Notes under the pieces: model-generated | The model's input: the letters and a program-made list of their open reading frames with translations, nothing else | Told to the model about the DNA's origin: nothing | Databases searched by the model: none | NCBI GenBank assembly: GCA_948144175.1 | Contig: CANXME010002538.1 | Span: 496,001 to 560,000 of the forward strand | Length of the DNA: 64,000 nt | Direction: 5' to 3' | Source: Closterium sp. NIES-65 | Taxonomy: Eukaryota; Streptophyta; Zygnematophyceae; Desmidiales; Closteriaceae | In this document: piece by piece, positions 12,842 to 23,503 of the stretch | Position numbering within the stretch: position 1 is the stretch's first letter | Layout: each line of letters starts with the position of its first letter | Made by a program: the position numbers and the translations under genes

Positions 12842-13700
12842 GGCGGCACTGCAGCAAGTGCGGCTCGGCGGCTCGGGCGACTCGGGCGGCTCGGCTGCTC
12901 GGGCGACTCGGGCGGCTCGGCGGCTCGGCGGTACGGTTGCTCGGCAGCAACTGCAGCTCGGCGGCTTGGCGACCCAGCGGCTCGGGCGGGTGAGGTGGCG
13001 CTGCGGCTCGGGCGGCTCGGGCGGCTCGGGTGGCTCGGGCGGCTCGGGCGGCTTGGGCGGCTCGGGCGGCTCGGGCGGCTCGGGTGACTCGGCACTAGCT
13101 CGACGACGCCGGCGGCTCGGTGGTGATGGCGGGGCCGCCTGGGGACGGAGGCGGGGCCGGGTGGAGCGGCGACGGGGCCAGCAGAGGCGGCGCCGGGGCC
13201 GGCAGAGGTGGAGCAGGGTCGCAGGGGCGCAGGGGCAGGCGACGGGGCCAGCAGAGGCGGGACCGGGTCGGTGCAGGGCTGCGGGGCCGCAAGGGAGGTG
13301 GCAGGGCCGCGGTGGAGAATGGCGGCAGGGGCCGCGACGAAGGGCGGGGCCGCGAGAAGAGTGGCGGGGCCGCGACTAGAGATGGCGGGGCCGCGACGAG
13401 AGGTGGCGGGGCCGCGACGAGGGGCGGGGCCGCGACGTAGGGCGGGGCCGCGACGTAGGGCGGGGCCGCGACAAGGGGCGGGGCCGCGACGAAAGAGGCG
13501 GGGTCGCGCGCCTCGGGGCGGGGCCGCGACGTAGGGCGGGGCCGCGACGTAGGGCGGGGCCGCGACAAGGGCGGGGCCGCGACGAAAGAGGCGGGGTCGC
13601 GCGCCTCGGGGCGGGGCCGCGACGTAGGGCGGGGCCGCGACAAGGGGCGGGGCCGCGAAGAAAGAGGCGGGGTCGCGCGCCTCGGGGCGCGCGCCAGATC
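12830..13700 (-). repeat. GC-rich tandem repeats in the leader of element D
   Basis: Two blocks. 12830-13095 is built from CGGCTCGGGCGG-like units (the CCGAGCCGCC family also seen in the leaders of B and C). 13300-13690 repeats GGGCGGGGCCGCGAC and longer combinations of it. Open frames of up to 225 codons here are low-complexity shadows (Ser/Arg/Pro only). Confidence 0.85.
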
Positions 13701-13761
13701 GAGTAGCAGCGGAAGCAGTAGTAGGGCCTTAGGAACAGTTCCCACGAGGGAACCAGCGGAA

Positions 13762-13782
13762 GCCGATACCACTGCCCGAGCG
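13762..13782 (+). other. Gypsy scar between elements D and B
   Basis: 21 bp (GCCGATACCACTGCCCGAGCG) matching G2 at about 21877-21897 with two differences. It lies between the end of element D and the 5' LTR of B. The first ten bases also serve as the primer-site remnant of D. It suggests gypsy G1 continues here for a few bases after D. Confidence 0.55.
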
Positions 13783-13913
13783 TGTCAGAACATTATAGCT
13801 TATACATTTGTGTAGGCTGTAGTGGGGTAGCCCATATGGGGTACAACCCAATTAGGGTTAGTACTTGTACCCAACTGTTTCATAGTTCATTCATCCATTC
13901 TCACTTCTCGTCA
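13783..13913 (+). repeat. 5' LTR of element B
   Basis: 131 bp, TGTCAGAACATTATAGC to CTTCTCGTCA, with the family core GTGGGGTAGCCCATATGGGG. It is followed at 13914 by TGGTTTCGAGC, a degenerate form of the tRNA-Met primer site TGGTATCAGAGC. Confidence 0.9.
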
Positions 13914-13969
13914 TGGTTTCGAGCAAGTTCCCAAGTGGGAATAGTGCCTAAGGCCCACCACGTACCTTT

Positions 13970-15185
13970 TTTTTTCTCCTCTGCCCGTAGCGCGCTTACC
14001 TCCTACCTGAGTAGCGCCCCGAGACGCCTTTTGGCTGCCCTTACTGCCCCTCGAGCCGCCCACCGTTGGCCCCGCTATGGCCCCGTTGGCCCTGCTTAGG
14101 CCCCGTCGGTCCCGCTTAGGCCTCGCTACGGCCTCGTTGCGGCCCCACTTAGGCCCCGTCGGCCCCGCTTAGCCCACCGTCGGCCCCGCTTAGGCCGCGT
14201 CGGCCCCGCTATAGCCCCGCTTAGGCCCCGTCGGCCCCTCACTTTGGCCCCGTCGGCCCCGCTTAGCCCACCGTCGGCCCCGCTTAGCCCACCGTCGGCC
14301 CCGCTTAGGCCCCGTCGGCCCCGCTATAGCCCTGCTTAGGCCCCGCTACGGCCCCGATTGGCCCCGCTTAGGCCCCGTCGGCCCCGTTGCGGCCCCTCCT
14401 TAGGCCCCGTCGGCCCCACTTCGGCCCCGTTGCGGCCCCGCTACAACCCAGCTACGGCCCCGTCGGCCCCGCTTAGCCTACCGTCGGCCCCGCTTAGGCC
14501 CCGTCGGCCACGCTATGGCCCCGCTTAGGCCCCGTCAACCCCGTTGCGGCCCCGCTTAGGCCCCATCGGCCCCCACTTCGGCCCCGTTGCGGCCTCGCTA
14601 CGGCCCCGTCGGCCCCGTTACGGCCCCACTTAGGCCCCGTCGGCCCCGTTACGGCCCCGCTACAGCCCCGCTACGGCCCTGTCGGCCCCGCTACGGCCCC
14701 AGCTACGGCCCCGTCGGCCCCACTTCGGCCTCACTACGGCCCCGTCGGCTCTGTTGGCCCCGCTACGGCCCCACCTTGGCCCCGTCTGCCCCTCTTAGGC
14801 CCCGCTGCAGCCCCGCTACAGCCCCGCTACGGCCCCGTCGGCCCCACTACGGCCCCGCTAAGGCCCCATCGGCCCCACTTCGGCCCCACTGCGGCCCCAC
14901 TAAGGCCCCCCTAAGGCCCCGTCGGCCCCACTTCGCCCCCCCCCCCCCCCCCCCCCCGCCTTGCGGCCCCACTAGGCCCCTGCTACGGCCCCGTCCCAAC
15001 CACCCAAGTCGCCCAGCAACCGAGCCGCCAGGCAGCCGAGCCGCCCAGTAGCCGAGCCGCCCGACAACCGAGCCGCCCGACAGCCGAGCCGCCCAGCACC
15101 GTGCAGCCGAGCCGCCCAGCAGCCAAGCCGCCCAACAACCGAGCGGCCCGTGCAGCCGAGCCGCCCTGGAGCCGAGCCACCGAAT
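13970..15185 (+). repeat. GC-rich tandem repeats in the leader of element B
   Basis: 14040-14935 is an irregular array of GGCCCCGTC, GGCCCCGCTTA and GGCCCCGCTACG words. A run of about 20 C follows (about 14937-14957), then CGAGCCGCC-type repeats to about 15185. No stop-containing gene is interrupted here; the frames encode only Pro/Arg/Leu-rich low complexity. The gag ATG is at 15239. Confidence 0.85.
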
Positions 15186-15238
15186 AGCCCGATCACCCCA
15201 CCTACCTGGTAAGAGCTCACTGCCTGCCTACTACTGTT

Positions 15239-18200
15239 ATGGCTTCCCCTAGCGTCCTCACTTTTGACGTTGAGGGTCGAGCAGTGGACTTTGAGGTCTG
15301 GGTAGATGATCTACAGCTTTTCCTGCAGTGCGATAGGGCAGACGGCCTCTCCCTGTTTGACCTCACTTCTAATGCCTCCCCTGCCCCTGCTGCTGATGCT
15401 GACGCCACTGTTCGCTCCCAATGGGCCACACGTGATGCTGCTGCTCGCCTTGCTGTTTGACGCCACTTACCGACCACTGAGCGTGCGCACTTTAGCCAGT
15501 ACAAGAGTGCTCAGACCTTGTACGACGCTGTAGTTGCACGCTACTCTTCCCCTGCCACTGCTGCACTGAGCCGCCTCATGCTTCCCTTCCTCTTCCCTGA
15601 CCTTGCTGCCTTTCCCACTGTCGCTGACCTCATTACGCACCTCCGCACTTTTGACGCTTGCTACCGCGCTGCGCTTCCTGCTGAGTTCTGCGCCAAGAAC
15701 CCCCCCCCATGTACATCACCCTCTACTACATAGTCACCCGGCTCCCTGACTCTCTTCGCGTAGTCAGGGACCACTTCCTCTCTGTTTGCCCCACCACTCT
15801 CACCATCGACCTCCTCGAGAAGGCCCTCCTAGCAATAGAGAAGAGCATAGTCGCTGTAGGAGACTCTCGTGGTGACCCTCGCACCCCCGTCTTTGAGGGG
15901 TGTTCTCCCTCCCCCCTCTTGCCCTCTGTCGCCTTTGCTGCTGCGGCCGACCTCGTTGGTTTTGAGTCGGTCGGCGTTGCGTCTGCCCTGAGTGGGAGAC
16001 GCTGCACCTGCAAGGGCAAGGGGGGCAAGGGCTCTGGAGGGGGTGGAGGGGGCGGTGGAGGTGGTGGTGGAGGCGGTGGAGGGAGTGGGGGTGGTGGTGG
16101 GAGTGGTGCCGGGGGTTGTGGTTCCCGCGGCAGCGGTTGAGGCGGCGGAGGCGGTGGAGGTGGCGGAGGGAGCGGAGGCGGCGGAGGTGGTGGAGGAGGC
16201 GGAGGTGGAGGAGGCGGTGGAGGCGGCGGAGGCGGCGGTGGCGGCGGAGGCGGCGGTGGCGGTGGTGGTGCGAGTCGCGACTGTACAAAGAGGAGTGGCT
16301 CTGGTGGTGGTCCACGCCAGCAGCAGCAGCGGAGCGCTGTGACCATGTCCCTTCAGCAGCTTCGTGAGTGGTACACTGCACGCCAGCGAGGTGGGGGTTT
16401 TGGTCCCTGCTCCTACATTCTCCGTACCGGCAACCGCACTGGTGAGCAGTGCGGAGGTCCGCACTCCACCCAGCGCTGCTTTGGTCGCCTGACGGACGCG
16501 TGGCGTTGCCAGTTCCCTGATGCGTCAGAGATCCCTCGCTGGGGAGATCTGGCCAAGGCTAGGGTTGCTATCTTTGATCTTGACTTTGATGCTATTCTTG
16601 CTGCCATGTATGCTGTTGCTGATAGTGTTGAGGGTGTCTGTTACGTGTGTGTACCGCATGACCCGGGCATTGAGGCTGCTGCGCTAGGTGCTGGTGAGAC
16701 TCCTGCTCTTGCTGCTAGTGCGTCTGCAGCCCCAGGTGCTAGTGACTCTGCTCTCTCAGGTACTGCTTCGGCTCAGGCCCTCCACACCTTCACCCTTGAC
16801 TCGAGTGCGTCCCGCTACTTCTTTCGAGACCGCACCACACTTACGCCGCTTAGTCGGCCAGTTGCAGTCTCCCTGGCAAACCCCTCTGGGGGTCCTGTCC
16901 TTGCTAGCTTCTCCACTATCCTTCCGTGCCTTGCAGCACCCTCTGGCACCCTGTCTGGTCTGTATCTCCCCTCGTTCTCTACGAACTTGGTGAGTGGAGC
17001 GGACCTACACGATCGAGGAGTTGACCAGTTCACTCCTGCGAGTCAGCGAGTGACCCACTGCACGTGTGCTCGGACAGGTCGACACCTGGCCACGTTCAGC
17101 CGTCGGCCAGGGTCGAGCCTGTACACCCTTACTACTCGGAATCCTCCTCCTGCTGAGTCTGCCCAGGAAGCTGCGTCCAGTCAGGTGTTTGCTGCGGCGT
17201 CCAGGTCTGGTCTTGAGTGTGCCCCCTGCTCGTGTCGTCTGCTGTCCCACCAGACTCTCCTTTGGCACCACCGCCTTGGTCACCCTTCCTTGCCTCATCT
17301 CAGAGGCATGGCCTCTCGTGTCCTTGTCTCTGGTCTTCCTCGGTCTCTCCCTCCCCTTCCTCCGGGGTCTGGCCCTACCTGCGTCCCCTATGTCGAGGGG
17401 CGACAGCGCGCCGCCCCTCACTCCTCCAAGTTTCCTCCGATAGAGGCTCCGCAGCAGACTCTTCACATGGACGTGTGGGGCCCAACCCGCGTGAGTGGGC
17501 AGGGACGAGAGCGGTACTTTCTGCTGGTGGTTTACGACTACTCGCGTTACACCACAGTCTTCCCCTTGCGCAGCAAGGGTGTCGTCACTGAGGTGTTGAT
17601 CGACTCGATACTCGCAGCTCGTCTCCAGCTCCGAGAGAGTTTCGGCTCGGACTTTCCTGTTCTGTATCTCCACTCAGACAGAGGCGGGGAGTTTTCCTCT
17701 GCCCGTCTGGGAGCCTTCTGTCGTGCACAGGGCATCCGCCAAACCTTCACGCTTCCAGCCTCTCCACAGCAAAATGAGATTTCTGAGCGCTGCATTGGCA
17801 TGGTCATGGACGTCGCTCGTACGTCCATGATGCATGCGGCTGCCCCCCATTTTATGTGGCCGTTTGCGGTTCAGTACGCCGCGCATCAGCTCAAGCTGCA
17901 ACCCCGTGTCTCCTTGCCAGAGACCTCCCCCGCCTTGCGGTGGACCGGGAAGGTTGGCGATGCGTCTGCGTTTCGGGTCTGGGGATCTCGGGCGTTTGTT
18001 CGCGACTCGTCTGCGGACAAGCTGTCCCCCCGTGCTGTTCCCTGCGTCTTCTTTGGCTTCCCCCTCTGACGCGCCTGGCTGGCGGTTTTACCACCCCACC
18101 TCGCGTCGTGTTCTGTCCTCCCAGGACGTCACCTTTGACGAGTCGGTGCCTTACTACCGTCTCTTCCCCTACCGCACTGCACCCTTCCCCCCGCCGCCGC

Positions 18201-21169
18201 TCTTCCTTGCGCCAGGTGCTACTCAGGTAGAACCCCTCCCTCCTCAGGGTCCTGCCCCTTCAGGTGTGTCCCAGGTAGACGCATTCAAGCCTATCGAGGT
18301 AGCTGTCGACTCTGGTGCTGCTAGAGGTGCTGAGCCTGCGGGTGCCGGGTCTGCGGGTGCTGGGTCTGGGGGTGCTGAGACTGGGAGTGCTGAGACTGGG
18401 GGTGCTGAGCCAGGGGGTGCTGAGCCAGGGGGTGTTGAGTCTGGGGGTGCTGAGACTGGGGGTGCTGAGCCTGGGGGTGCTGAGCCTGGGGGTGCTGGGT
18501 CTGCTCGTGTGGCCGCCGGTGGTACTTCGTCGAGGCGGGAGCCACTCTCTCCACAGGAGCTGCGCGAGTGGTTTGCCCGCCGCTGGAGACGTGCTGCTGA
18601 GTCTGGGGGTGCCGCTGGAGCTGCAGGTCTTGGTCCTACTGGAGCTGCTGTTGGTGCTGGTGCTGCTGGAGGTGGAGCTACTGGGGGTGTTGGCGCTGGT
18701 GTTTCTACTGGTGCTGGTGCGTCTGGGGGTGCTGCTGAGGCAGCTGGTGCTGACGTTTCTACTGGAGTTGGAGCTGCTGAGGGTGTTGGCGCTGGCGGTG
18801 CTGCTGGGGCTGGTGCTTCTGAGGGTCCTGGAGTTGGTGCTGTTGGAGCTGGAGGTTCTGCTTGCGCTGGTGCTGCCACAGGGGGTGCTAGTGCCGTCCT
18901 TGCTGGTTCTGGAGGCGCTGCGCGGCCGAGGCCGTACTTCGTTCCCCTCCTGGAGCAGGTTCTTGGTCTCCCTCCCTCTACTGGTCCTGCTCCTCCCTAA
19001 GAGTGTCCGCCGCCTGTTCCAGCCCGCCTCCCCACTACCTGCTCCTTCTCCCTACAGTGGTCCTATTGGAGGTCTTGCTGAGCGTCGTGAGCCTGCGTCT
19101 CGTCGTGCGTCACCTGTTCGTGCTGCTTGCACCAGTGGTCGTACTACGCATCCGCGTCCTCCTGCAGTCCCCGGTACACACCAGATGGCACTGCATCCGT
19201 CCACTGCTCCTCTGCGTGTCCCTTTGCCGTCTCCTCCGGAGTCCTCTCTTCCTGCGCTTGCTGACCCGGAGTCTGACTCCCTTCGTGCTGCTAGTCCTTC
19301 GGTCACGCGCCTTCTTGCTACTGTTGTCACTGACCCTACCTTTGAGTCCACTACTGCGTCTGCTCTAGTTGCTGAGCTTGTCGGCTTCGCTGCTCGCTGT
19401 CGTCTAGACTACGCTGCCAGTCTTGTGGAGCGTCTGCGTCTGTCTGTCCTCCGTCCGTCGGGGGTGAGTGTGCTCTTAGCACGGACGTCCTTGAGGAAAG
19501 GCAGGAGGAGTTCCAGTGCTTATCGACTGCTTTGCCCCATCTCGTGTCTTCGCTGATTGCCCCTGAGGGAGACCCGGATGCACCAGATATCCCGACTCCT
19601 CGATCGTACGCGGAGGCGATCGAGGGTCCCTACTCCTCTCAATGGCAGTCAGCCATGGACGCAAATATGGCTTCCTGGAAGTCCACAGGCACCTACGTCG
19701 ACGAGGTTCCCCCACCTGGGGCGAACATCGTCAGTGGCATGTGGATCTTCAGGGTGAAGCGGCCGCCTGGCTCTCCGCCTGTCTTCAAGGCGCGTTACGT
19801 GGCTCGAGGCTTCAGTCAGCGGCAGGAAGTTGACTACTTTCATACCTTCTCTCCCACCCCAAAGATGACCACTCTTTGGGTGCTGCTGCACATAGCCGCT
19901 CAGCGCGACTACGAGCCTCACTCTCTTGACTTCAGCACTGCTTTCCTGCAGGGCAGCCTGCACGAGGAGATCTGGCTGCGCCGCCAACCTGGCTTCACTG
20001 GGTCGTTTCCTCCTGGTACCCAGTGGAGCCTCCGGCGGCCAGTCTACGGTCTCCGTGAGGCGCCCCGTGAGTGGCACGACACACTGAGGACTACACTTGC
20101 GGCTCTTGGGTTTGCTCCTTCTACAGCCGACCCGTCGCTGTTTCTACGCACCGACACCTCCCTGTCGCCGTTCTACATCCTCGTGTACGTCGACGACTTG
20201 GTCTTTGCCACTGCTGACATTACTGGACTCGCTCACGTGAAGTCCGAGCTGGAGAAGAGACACACGTGCACAGACCTGGGTGAACTGCGTAGCTACCTTG
20301 GCTTGCAGATCACCCGGGACAGAGCACAGTGCACCATTACCCTGACTCAATCACACATGGTGCAGCAGGTCCTTCAGCGCTTCCGCTTCACGTACTCCTC
20401 GCCTCAGGCCGCTCCTCTGTCCACTCGCCACTTGCTCTCAGCTCTGCCTTCGGATGAGTCCGTAGAGTCGAGTGGCCCGTACGCAGAGCTTGTTGGCTGC
20501 CTCATGTACCTGATGACCTGCACACGACCTGACCTTGCATACCCTCTTAGCATCTTGGCACGCTATGTTGCTCCTAGGAGACACCGACCAGAGCACATGG
20601 CTGCAGCGAAGAGGGTGTTGCGCCACGTGTGCAGTACGTCGGGCATGGGGCTACTGCTTGGAGGGCGACGTCGAGTAGTCCTCACAGGTCACGCTGACGC
20701 TACTTGGGCTGACGACCAGGCTCTGCAGCAGTCGTCACAGGATTACACCTTCAGCCTTGGCTCCGGCTCTGTTTCGTGGCCGTCTACCCGCTCGTCTTCT
20801 GTTCTCAGCTCTAGCTGTGAGGCTGAGATCTACGCGGGGGCCATGGCTGCACAGGAGCTATGCTGGCTCACCTTCCTACTGAATTACCTAGGAGAGCTGC
20901 CTCGTTCTCCTCCAGTTCTGTACGTAGACAACAAGGCCATGCTGGCCTTGTGTCGGGAGCACAGACTGGAGCACAGAACGAGGCACATTGCTCTCCGCTA
21001 CTTCTTGTCTCGTGAGCTGCAGCAGCGCGGTCAGCTCCGCCTAGCCTACGTGGCCTCTGAGGCCAACACTGCTGATATCTTCACCAAGGCCCTTCTGCCT
21101 TGTGATCATCAGCGTTTCTGTACTGTGCTAGGTCTTGTGCCTACTTGGCCTCACTTGCTCACTTCTTGA
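15239..21169 (+). pseudogene. Element B gag-pol, multiply broken
   Basis: Same gene order as element C: N-terminal gag (PSVLTFDVEGRAVDFEVWVDD), a Gly-rich linker (about 16030-16270), the CX13CX3HX4C zinc motif (from 16408), protease, HHCC domain, integrase (HSDRGGE, then an altered EISER motif), EPGGA-type spacer, RVT_2 with YVDD at 20186-20197, RNase H and the shared tail. It carries stops at 15458-15460 and 16138-16140, a frameshift in a C-run near 15705, another at about 18065 where the frame meets a TGA, a TAA near 18998, and another frameshift near 19430. The terminal RT-RNase H frame from 19532 is still open for 545 codons, so decay is uneven. Confidence 0.92.
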
Positions 21170-21369
21170 TCTTGTTTGTACTGTATTCTTCCTATACTTG
21201 CACTTGCTTGTTTTCGCTTTATATATATATTCTTGCATGTGAACTTGCCTTTTGGCCCTACTCTTGTGCTCGGACTGTGTGGTGACTTTGTGATCCACCC
21301 TGAGCTTGCTTTGTTTTGCTTGATTGGTCTTGTGACCACTTGTTTTCCCCCACTTTGCCTATGGGGGTG

Positions 21370-21500
21370 TGTCAGAACATTATAGCTTATACATTTGTGT
21401 AGGCCGTAGTGGGGTAGCCCATATGGGGTACAACCCAATTAGGGTTAGTACTTGTACCCAATTGTTTCATAGTTCATTCATCCATTCTCACTTCTCGTCA
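21370..21500 (+). repeat. 3' LTR of element B
   Basis: 131 bp, nearly identical to the 5' copy. 21170-21369 before it is the 3' untranslated region shared with C and F, with a TTTATATATATATTC block near 21216 and the words TGTGTGGTGACTTTGTGATCC and GAGCTTGCTTTG. Confidence 0.9.
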
Positions 21501-21636
21501 TTGCTGATGTTGTCTCTGCTGCTGCCGATGTTGTCTCTGCTGCTGCCGAATGTTGTATTGTTACTAACGAATGTGTTCGTTCTGCTTCAGGAATGGTATG
21601 TGAATACCAGAAGCCTTTCGGTAAAAACAGGAGGGT
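21501..21636. other. Unassigned junction between element B and gypsy copy G2
   Basis: 136 bp with a tandem pair of about 24 bp (GATGTTGTCTCTGCTGCTGC, twice from about 21506). No homology to the other elements here is evident and no gene is seen. It replaces the gypsy sequence expected if B had simply inserted in G1. Confidence 0.5.
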
Positions 21637-21955
21637 CAAAAACAGGCACCAACCGCATCTGGGTACCCGCGTACTCACTTCTGAGGGAGCTACTACTACA
21701 GGAGGCACACGACGGAATTACCTCGTGTTATTTTGGGGTAGAAAAAACACGACAGCAACTGCAGCGGTATTACTACTGGCCGGAGCTGTTGACCGACGTG
21801 CAGCAGCACGTGGGCTCGTGCCCCACGTGTGAGGTGATGAAGAGCTCGAGGAAGCGTAAGGCGGGTCAATTACAGCTGATACCACCGCCCGAGCGCGCCT
21901 GGCAGCAGGTTACCATGGACTTCGTCATTGGGTTATCTTCGAACCCTAGGGGTAA
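21637..21955 (+). pseudogene. Element G2, left part: Ty3/gypsy integrase N-terminus
   Basis: Gypsy integrase zinc-binding domain (HHCC; YYYWPELLTDVQQHV, CPTCEVMKS) and the start of the catalytic core with the first aspartate (MDFV, GAC at 21918-21920). The frame is open here and differs from G1 at several sites, including a CAG codon where G1 has TAG. It ends at GGTAA (21951-21955), the left target duplication of element E, and resumes after E at 30870. It lacks the RT and the 5' LTR, which are not found next to it. Confidence 0.88.
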
Positions 21956-22085
21956 TGTCAGAATATTATGTTTCTCTAGTCTGCAGTGGGGTACTCTATA
22001 GTGAGTACAACCTTTTTAAGGTTTGCTATATGTATCCCAATGTTTGCTAGTGAACCCCTCTCTTCTTCATTCCTCAATTCTCACA
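21956..22085 (+). repeat. 5' LTR of element E
   Basis: 130 bp, TGTCAGAATATTATG to AATTCTCACA. It keeps the GTGGGGTA core but differs from B and C elsewhere, for example TCTATAGTGAGTACAAC. It differs by only a few bases from the 3' copy. Confidence 0.92.
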
Positions 22086-22097
22086 TGGTATCAGAGC
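22086..22097 (+). other. Primer-binding site of element E
   Basis: TGGTATCAGAGC directly abuts the LTR end at 22085; complementary to initiator tRNA-Met. Confidence 0.92.
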
Positions 22098-22367
22098 ATC
22101 TACGCTCTTGGCCTGTGGACCCACCTAACTGCTTCCGCAGCTACTCTGTCCACTACACGCCCCGTGGCGTGCCCCTCTTGCAACCCTTAGTGGCCCCATC
22201 GCCACCCCTCGCGGCCCCGTCGCCGCCCCTTTCAGGCCCCTCGCGGCCCCTTCGCGGCCCGTCGCCGCCCTTCCAGGCCCCTCGCGGCCCCTTCGCGGCC
22301 CCGTCGCCTACCCTAGCGGCCGCGTCGCCGCCAGCGGCCCCGTCGCCGACCCTAGCGGCCCCGTCGC

Positions 22368-22498
22368 TGTCAGATTATTATAGCTGATGCATGTTTGTAG
22401 GCTATAGTGGGGTAGCACATATGGGGTACAGTTTGCTAGGGTTGTATTTGTACCCAACTCTGACTTAGTCCATTCATTCCTCTGCTCATAGTTTCACA
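22368..22498 (+). repeat. 5' LTR of element C
   Basis: 131 bp, TGTCAGATTATTATAGC to TAGTTTCACA, with the core GTGGGGTAGCACATATGGGG. Very short for a copia LTR. Confidence 0.95.
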
Positions 22499-22510
22499 TG
22501 GTATCAGAGC
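22499..22510 (+). other. Primer-binding site of element C
   Basis: TGGTATCAGAGC immediately after the LTR, complementary to the 3' end of initiator tRNA-Met. Confidence 0.95.
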
Positions 22511-22599
22511 TAGGTCCCTCCAGGACCGAATTTTTTTTTTTTTTGGGCCCACCGAAGCGCGCCCCGAGGCGCGCCCTTTTTTTTGTTTTAGCGACCCTT

Positions 22600-23430
22600 C
22601 GGGTCGCCCTCTCCCCTGCGGCCCCGCCGCCTGCCCCTTACGCGGCCCCGCGCTGGCCCCTTACGCGGCCCTGCGCCGCCGGCTCCTACGCGGCCCCGCG
22701 CCGGCCCCTTACGCGGCTCCGAGCCGGCCCCTTACGCGGCCCTGGGCCGCTGGCTCCTACTCGGCCCCTTACGCGGCCCCGCGCCGGCCTCCTTCTCGGC
22801 CCCGCCGCCGGCCTCCTACACGGCCCGCCGCCGGCCTCCTACTCGGCCCGCCGCCGGCCTCCTACACGGCCCCGCCGCCGGCTCCTACTCGGCTCCGCCG
22901 CCGGCCTCCTACACGGCCCGCCGCCGGCCTCCTACACGGCCCGGCCCCGGCTCCTACTCGGCCCGCCGCCGGCCTCCTACTCGGCCCGCCGCCGGCCTCC
23001 TACACGGCCCCGCCGCCGGCTCCTACTCGGCCCCGCCGCCGGCCTCCTACTCGGCCCGGCCCCGGCTCCTACTCGGCCCGCCGCCGGCCTCCTACTCGGC
23101 CCGCCGCCGGCCTCCTACACGGCCCCGCCGCCGGCTCCTACTCGGCCCCGCCGCCGGCCTCCTACTCGGCCCGCCGCCGGCTCCTACTTGGCCCTACCGC
23201 CGGCCCTATCGCCGGCCTTGTCCCGGCCCCGCCACTGCACTGCAGCCGAGCCGCCCAGCAGCAGCCGAGCCGCCCAGCAGCATCCGAGCCGCCCAGCAGC
23301 AGCCGAGCCGCCCAGCAGCAGCCGAGCCGCCCAGCAGCAGCCGAGCTGCCCAGCAGCAGCCGAGCCGCCCAGCAGCAGCCGAGCCGCCCCGCAGTAGCCG
23401 AGCCGCCCCGCAGTAGCCGAGCCGCCCGGT
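22600..23430 (+). repeat. GC-rich tandem repeats in the leader of element C
   Basis: 22615-23215 repeats CCGCCGCCGGCCTCCTACWC-type units about 20-22 bp long. 23240-23430 repeats an 18-bp unit beginning CAGCAGCCGAGCCGCC. The second family is shared with B and D; the first is peculiar to this copy. Frames through it are Pro/Arg/Ala low complexity, not genes. Confidence 0.88.
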
Positions 23431-23503
23431 ACCTGAGCAGCCCGAGCCGCCTGCTGCTGACCTACCCGACTCTCCCATCCCGGTGAGACTTTCAGCTGCT
23501 GCT

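Larger units (their letters stand above)
7459..13771 (-). mobile_element. Element D: copia retrotransposon lacking its 5' LTR
   Basis: Minus-strand copia element of the same family as B and C. It has a 3' LTR, a purine tract, a 3' untranslated region, gag-pol, a repeat-rich leader and a primer-binding-site remnant (TGGTATCGGC on the minus strand, ending at 13771). The start of its internal region aligns with that of B, but no LTR follows at 13772. Gypsy-like sequence follows instead. It interrupts gypsy copy G1 after CAATTAC. No target duplication can be shown because the 5' LTR end is gone. Confidence 0.82.
13783..21500 (+). mobile_element. Element B: full-length but degenerate copia retrotransposon
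   Basis: 7,718 bp with paired 131-bp LTRs, a degenerate primer-binding site, a 1.3-kb repeat-rich leader, gag-pol and a purine tract (ATGGGGGTG just before 21370). I see two differences between the LTRs. The flanks (GAGCG on the left, TTGCT on the right) are not a target duplication, so one side has been rearranged or the LTRs come from different insertions. Confidence 0.9.

Noticed and set aside
12784-13772. Pro/Arg-rich proteins in retrotransposon leaders
   Set aside because: GC-rich tandem repeats upstream of gag; the sequence and frame differ in each element copy.
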